DNA of 18,086 nt. Origin: JAQAZP01 sp965531145. GTDB lineage: Bacteria > Acidobacteriota > JAQAZP01. Every line of letters starts with the position of its first letter. Position 1 is the first letter of the stretch. The notes under the pieces were generated by a model that saw only the letters and a program-made list of their open reading frames with translations, did not search any database and had not been told where the DNA came from. Positions 15,868-18,086 of this stretch are shown here, one piece after another. The stretch covers positions 1 through 18,086 of the forward strand of contig CBESOE010000091.1 in NCBI GenBank assembly GCA_965531145.1, given 5' to 3'. Made by a program: the position numbers and the translations under genes.

Positions 15868-16284
15868 CTAGCCTATGCCGAAGTCATCGAGGTCCAGATC
15901 GTCCACGACGTCCCGCAAGCGTCGATCCTGGCCCCCGTGTGCATCACGAAAATCGTCCATCTGCTCCCGGACGAGGATGGCGGCATCCATGATTTTCACG
16001 ATGTAGCGGTTCGAACCTCCATTCATCATTTCCATCATCTCGGCATTGATGGTAATCACCTGGAGATGATTGTTGATCTTGTGAATCAGCCGAAAAATCT
16101 CGTGCAGTGCCCCACCCCCGGACAGGGATCTCTCAACGCCGCCGGGACCGGCTTTCTCCTGGTCGGTTTCCTCGGTGCCGGCCTTGCCCACCCAGTCCAT
16201 CGGGCTTAAGTCGGAGCCGCCGGCCACTGTAAGGAGATTCGAACCAGATTCCTCCCCGTCCGCATCCCTACGTGAATTCGCCAT
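15868..16284 (-). CDS. Small isolated DHp-like (histidine-kinase dimerisation) protein
   Basis: This 138-aa protein has a disordered, acidic and Gly-rich N-terminal half (residues 1-58), then a helical hairpin. Its first helix reads IFRLIHKINNHLQVITINAE and its second KIMDAAILVREQMDDF. His68 in HKINNHL matches the H-box of HisKA domains (usually HExNNPL), with Lys in place of the acidic residue and His in place of Pro. No ATP-binding (HATPase) domain follows; the protein ends in an acidic tail (DVVDDLDLDDFGIG). It could be a phosphotransfer or decoy partner, as Spo0B- or ChpT-type proteins are, or a dimerisation adaptor (inference). AAGGAG lies 11 bases before the ATG; a GTG at 16311 is a possible longer start. 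It lies between the anti-sigma operon and the GGDEF gene on the same strand. Confidence 0.78.
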   Translation of the reverse strand: MANSRRDADGEESGSNLLTVAGGSDLSPMDWVGKAGTEETDQEKAGPGGVERSLSGGGALHEIFRLIHKINNHLQVITINAEMMEMMNGGSNRYIVKIMDAAILVREQMDDFRDAHGGQDRRLRDVVDDLDLDDFGIG

Positions 16285-16546
16285 AAACCAACTCGCTCCT
16301 TCGCGCGGCACTGGTAGTTCTCGGAATCTGTATCTATCCCGTCATCCGGTTTCCCGAGCCGGACACCATAAGTGCGATGATCGCCCTTTTTGCAACCCCT
16401 TTGCGCCGGAGGCGATTCAGAATCCCGCCACCGGCAGGTTCCGGCCGAAACCGGCACCCGCATTTCATATCGGCACAGTGGCGGCAAACGTTTAGGAAGG
16501 AGAAGAAACCATGACGGATCAGTGAGATGGCCGCAGGTTTGGGGTG
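16285..16546 (-). promoter_or_regulatory. 262-bp gap: structured leader upstream of the DHp-like gene
   Basis: This gap holds a small perfect dyad GCGATGATCGC (16374-16384), a TCCGG/CCGGA hairpin (16345-16363) and, further up, pyrimidine-rich sequence (GGTTTCTTCTCCTTCC) just past the bactofilin-like gene's end. A weak promoter candidate is TTGCAA followed by TATGGT with a 19-base spacer, overlapping the dyad. The dyad could be a repressor site. No recognised riboswitch pattern fits. Confidence 0.35.
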
Positions 16547-17479
16547 TCAGTTCTTCAGACGGAACCAGGCCTGGCCCGAACCGAACTTGGTGGTCAGGGA
16601 AACCCCGATTCCCAGGATTCCAGCCAGCAACCAGACCACCTGACCCACCCAGGGAATGAGGCGGACCAGGCCAATGGCACAGAATCCGAGCATGGTCAGC
16701 AGCAGCGGGTTGGGGCTACCGGCAGAAAGGCGGCCGCCGATCCAGCGGCCGGCCAGGTGGAATACCGCCACCATGCCGAACACCTTGAGCACCAGGCCGG
16801 CCACAAGGAAGATAACCAGCAGGGGAATACCGATGATCAGCAGAGAGAGGAGCACCGAAGCGGCCAGCGAAAGACAGAGCGCGACCACACCGAGGATCCC
16901 GGCCAGCCCGTTGAACAGGGGCCTGCGGGCCAGTTCCCCGGCCGCCACTGCCACCTGTCCCGGAAAAGCCAGCCCCACCACCAGGGTGACCACCAGCCAG
17001 CCCAGCAGCAGCACCAGTGGCCAGCGCAGGGACTGGAGCAGCCCCGCCGGCGGGGAATCGGCGCTTTCGCCGCCAAGGCCGAAGAGGCGCCCGGGGGACC
17101 CCAGCATCACCACTTTCCCCGAAACCCGTTCCCTGGCTTCCCGGCTCACCGTCCCGCCGAAACAGATCAGGTCGCCGTTTACCGCCCCGGCCGGTTCGAT
17201 GTCCACCGAACCGCCGAGGGCTATCACCGACCCCTGCACCTCGCCCCGGACCTTCACCGATCCGCCGAACGTGGCCACGTCCCGCTGGGCCACACCCTCC
17301 ACGGTCACCGAGCCGAAAACCACCATCACGTCCCTGGCAATCACCTGTCCGGCATCGATGACGAGGTCACGGCCGTAAATGGTGTTCGGTTCGGCGGCGT
17401 ACACAGCGGCCGGCAGCAGGAGAGTGATGAGGAAGAGCAGAAGGAGGCAGCGAGTGGAGGGGCCTGAAATATCGATCAT
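16547..17479 (-). CDS. Bactofilin-like polymer-forming domain fused to polytopic membrane domain
   Basis: This 310-aa protein opens with a signal peptide or first membrane segment (CLLLLFLITLLLPAAVYA). Residues about 30-115 are short beta repeats with regular Gly-Gly-Ser/Gly-Val turns (VMVVFGSVTVEGVAQRDVAT, VIALGGSVDIEPAGAVNGDL), as in bactofilin-type beta-helices. From about 135 there are four to six membrane helices (WPLVLLLGWLVVTLVVGLAF; SVLLSLLIIGIPLLVIFLVA; LIPWVGQVVWLLAGILGIGV). Such proteins are often next to anti-sigma factors and are thought to act in the envelope. The frame extends upstream to 17761, but the ATG at 17479 overlaps the anti-sigma stop as ATGA, so the two are translationally coupled and I use that start. 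The beta-repeat domain presumably faces the periplasm. The exact function is unknown. Confidence 0.88.
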   Translation of the reverse strand: MIDISGPSTRCLLLLFLITLLLPAAVYAAEPNTIYGRDLVIDAGQVIARDVMVVFGSVTVEGVAQRDVATFGGSVKVRGEVQGSVIALGGSVDIEPAGAVNGDLICFGGTVSREARERVSGKVVMLGSPGRLFGLGGESADSPPAGLLQSLRWPLVLLLGWLVVTLVVGLAFPGQVAVAAGELARRPLFNGLAGILGVVALCLSLAASVLLSLLIIGIPLLVIFLVAGLVLKVFGMVAVFHLAGRWIGGRLSAGSPNPLLLTMLGFCAIGLVRLIPWVGQVVWLLAGILGIGVSLTTKFGSGQAWFRLKN

Positions 17480-18075
17480 GTCCGGATGCTCCCGAAATTC
17501 TCCCTGGCATAGCGCCGCAGGCAGAGGGCCAGGGCGCCGTGGACCGCAAACAACAGGGCCAGGCAAGCCACCCACACCGACCCGGGAAGCGTTCCCAGGA
17601 GAACGGAGGCGGTCCGGGTCAGCCGAAAAGCCAGGTCCAGGCCTTCGGCAACCAGCACCGCTCCACTGTGGACGATCTTCAGCAGAGCGCCGGCAAGCAC
17701 GGGCAGAGCCGGACCGCTGGAGGATGCCGCCGCCGGCAATCCCGGGGACGGCATCAGCCACAGCGCCAGCACCAGGGCGAAACAGGCGGCCGCCGCTGCC
17801 GGCACCACCACGCGATTCCGACGCACCCGCTCCTCAGTATCCCGACGCAGGATCTCCGCCATCACCTTGCCGGCAAAGCGCGGGGCGGGCTCCGGTCCGG
17901 TGGTCTCGAGGGTCTCCAGCTCGGCGAACAACATCTCGAGAGACGCCAGCTCGCCGCGGCAGCGAGCACACCCCTCCAGGTGGCCGGAGAGTTCCTGCCG
18001 CTCCGTCCCGGACAGGTCACCGTCCAGCCAGGCCTGAAGTTCGTTCGCCTGTGGATGACGGGGTTCCCTGGTCAC
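17476..18075 (-). CDS. Zinc-finger anti-sigma factor
   Basis: This 199-aa protein has the N-terminal zinc-binding anti-sigma (ZAS) layout: LQAWLDGDLSGTERQELSGH followed by HLEGCARC, giving ligands His32, Cys36 and Cys39. The ZAS domain binds and holds an ECF-type sigma factor at the membrane. Two membrane segments follow, about residues 88-108 (VVVPAAAAACFALVLALWLM) and 165-185 (GSVWVACLALLFAVHGALAL). The start is GTG at 18075, seven bases after GAGG. Its first codon overlaps a TGA (18074-18072) that ends an incoming frame, as expected if a sigma-factor gene lies upstream. Its stop overlaps the next gene's ATG, so the module is coupled throughout. The sigma partner is outside the window. Confidence 0.9.
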   Translation of the reverse strand: MTREPRHPQANELQAWLDGDLSGTERQELSGHLEGCARCRGELASLEMLFAELETLETTGPEPAPRFAGKVMAEILRRDTEERVRRNRVVVPAAAAACFALVLALWLMPSPGLPAAASSSGPALPVLAGALLKIVHSGAVLVAEGLDLAFRLTRTASVLLGTLPGSVWVACLALLFAVHGALALCLRRYARENFGSIRT

Positions 18076-18086
18076 TCCTGATCCTC
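18072..18086 (-). CDS. Last codons of an upstream gene, probably a sigma factor (partial)
   Basis: The right edge reads GAG GAT CAG GAG TGA on the minus strand, giving Glu-Asp-Gln-Glu and a stop that overlaps the anti-sigma GTG by two bases. Anti-sigma factors usually follow their ECF sigma gene with such overlap, so this is probably its 3' end. Only five codons are visible. Confidence 0.35.
   Translation of the reverse strand, partial: EDQE

Noticed and set aside
16206..16487. 93-codon minus-strand frame overlapping the DHp-like gene start
   Set aside because: It runs out of frame through the DHp-like coding region, has no ribosome binding site, and looks like random Arg/Cys-rich translation.
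17480..17761. 94-residue upstream extension of the bactofilin-like protein
   Set aside because: It lies wholly over the anti-sigma gene in another frame, is Arg/Gly/Pro-rich, and would place the signal peptide internally. The ATGA overlap start is better.

Overview
The window is GC-rich, tightly packed chromosomal DNA from a diderm bacterium: there are Sec signal peptides, type IV pilin-like proteins, a LolA-like domain and an anti-sigma/envelope module. The mix of PDZ/retropepsin-like proteases, many-repeat TPR proteins and oversized pilin-like proteins resembles Acidobacteriota or another deep-branching diderm phylum, but this placement is a weak inference. I see no rRNA, tRNA, insertion sequence or CRISPR array.

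Layout. (A) 1-6949, minus strand: a probable five-gene operon read right to left. It encodes a 66-aa two-helix membrane protein, a 506-aa TPR protein, a 566-aa protein of unknown family, a B12-binding-type radical SAM enzyme, and a secreted protein with a LolA-like domain, two aspartyl-protease-like (DTGAS) domains and a PDZ domain. The last gene runs off the left edge. (B) 6950-7275: a divergent control region with a sigma-70-like promoter facing left, a GGGTGCACCC palindrome in the middle and a sigma-54-like promoter facing right. (C) 7276-13135, plus strand: a three-gene minor-pilin operon, made of a PilX-like protein with a beta-rich C-terminal half, a giant 1160-aa pilin-like protein and a PilW-like protein. 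(D) 13149-13186: a probable bidirectional terminator between convergent operons. (E) 13205-15559, minus: a GAF-GAF-GAF-PAS-GGDEF protein whose GGDEF active site has been lost, with its own promoter. (F) 15868-16284, minus: a small protein resembling an isolated histidine-kinase DHp helical hairpin. (G) 16547-18075, minus: an anti-sigma factor translationally coupled to a bactofilin-like polytopic membrane protein. The last codons of a likely sigma-factor gene lie at the right edge.

How it may fit together. The centre of the window is a minor pilin/tip module. One protein carries a very large extracellular domain and may do the job of a PilY1-type tip adhesin, since no pilY1 gene is present here. 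The operon appears to be under sigma-54 control, with a divergent operon for envelope or assembly functions sharing the same control region. The flanking genes (inactive GGDEF sensor, DHp-like protein, anti-sigma factor) are regulatory, but nothing in the sequence ties them directly to the pili. The most noteworthy items are the giant pilin, the isolated DHp-like protein, the inactive GGDEF protein, the two-lobed secreted protease and the divergent control region.
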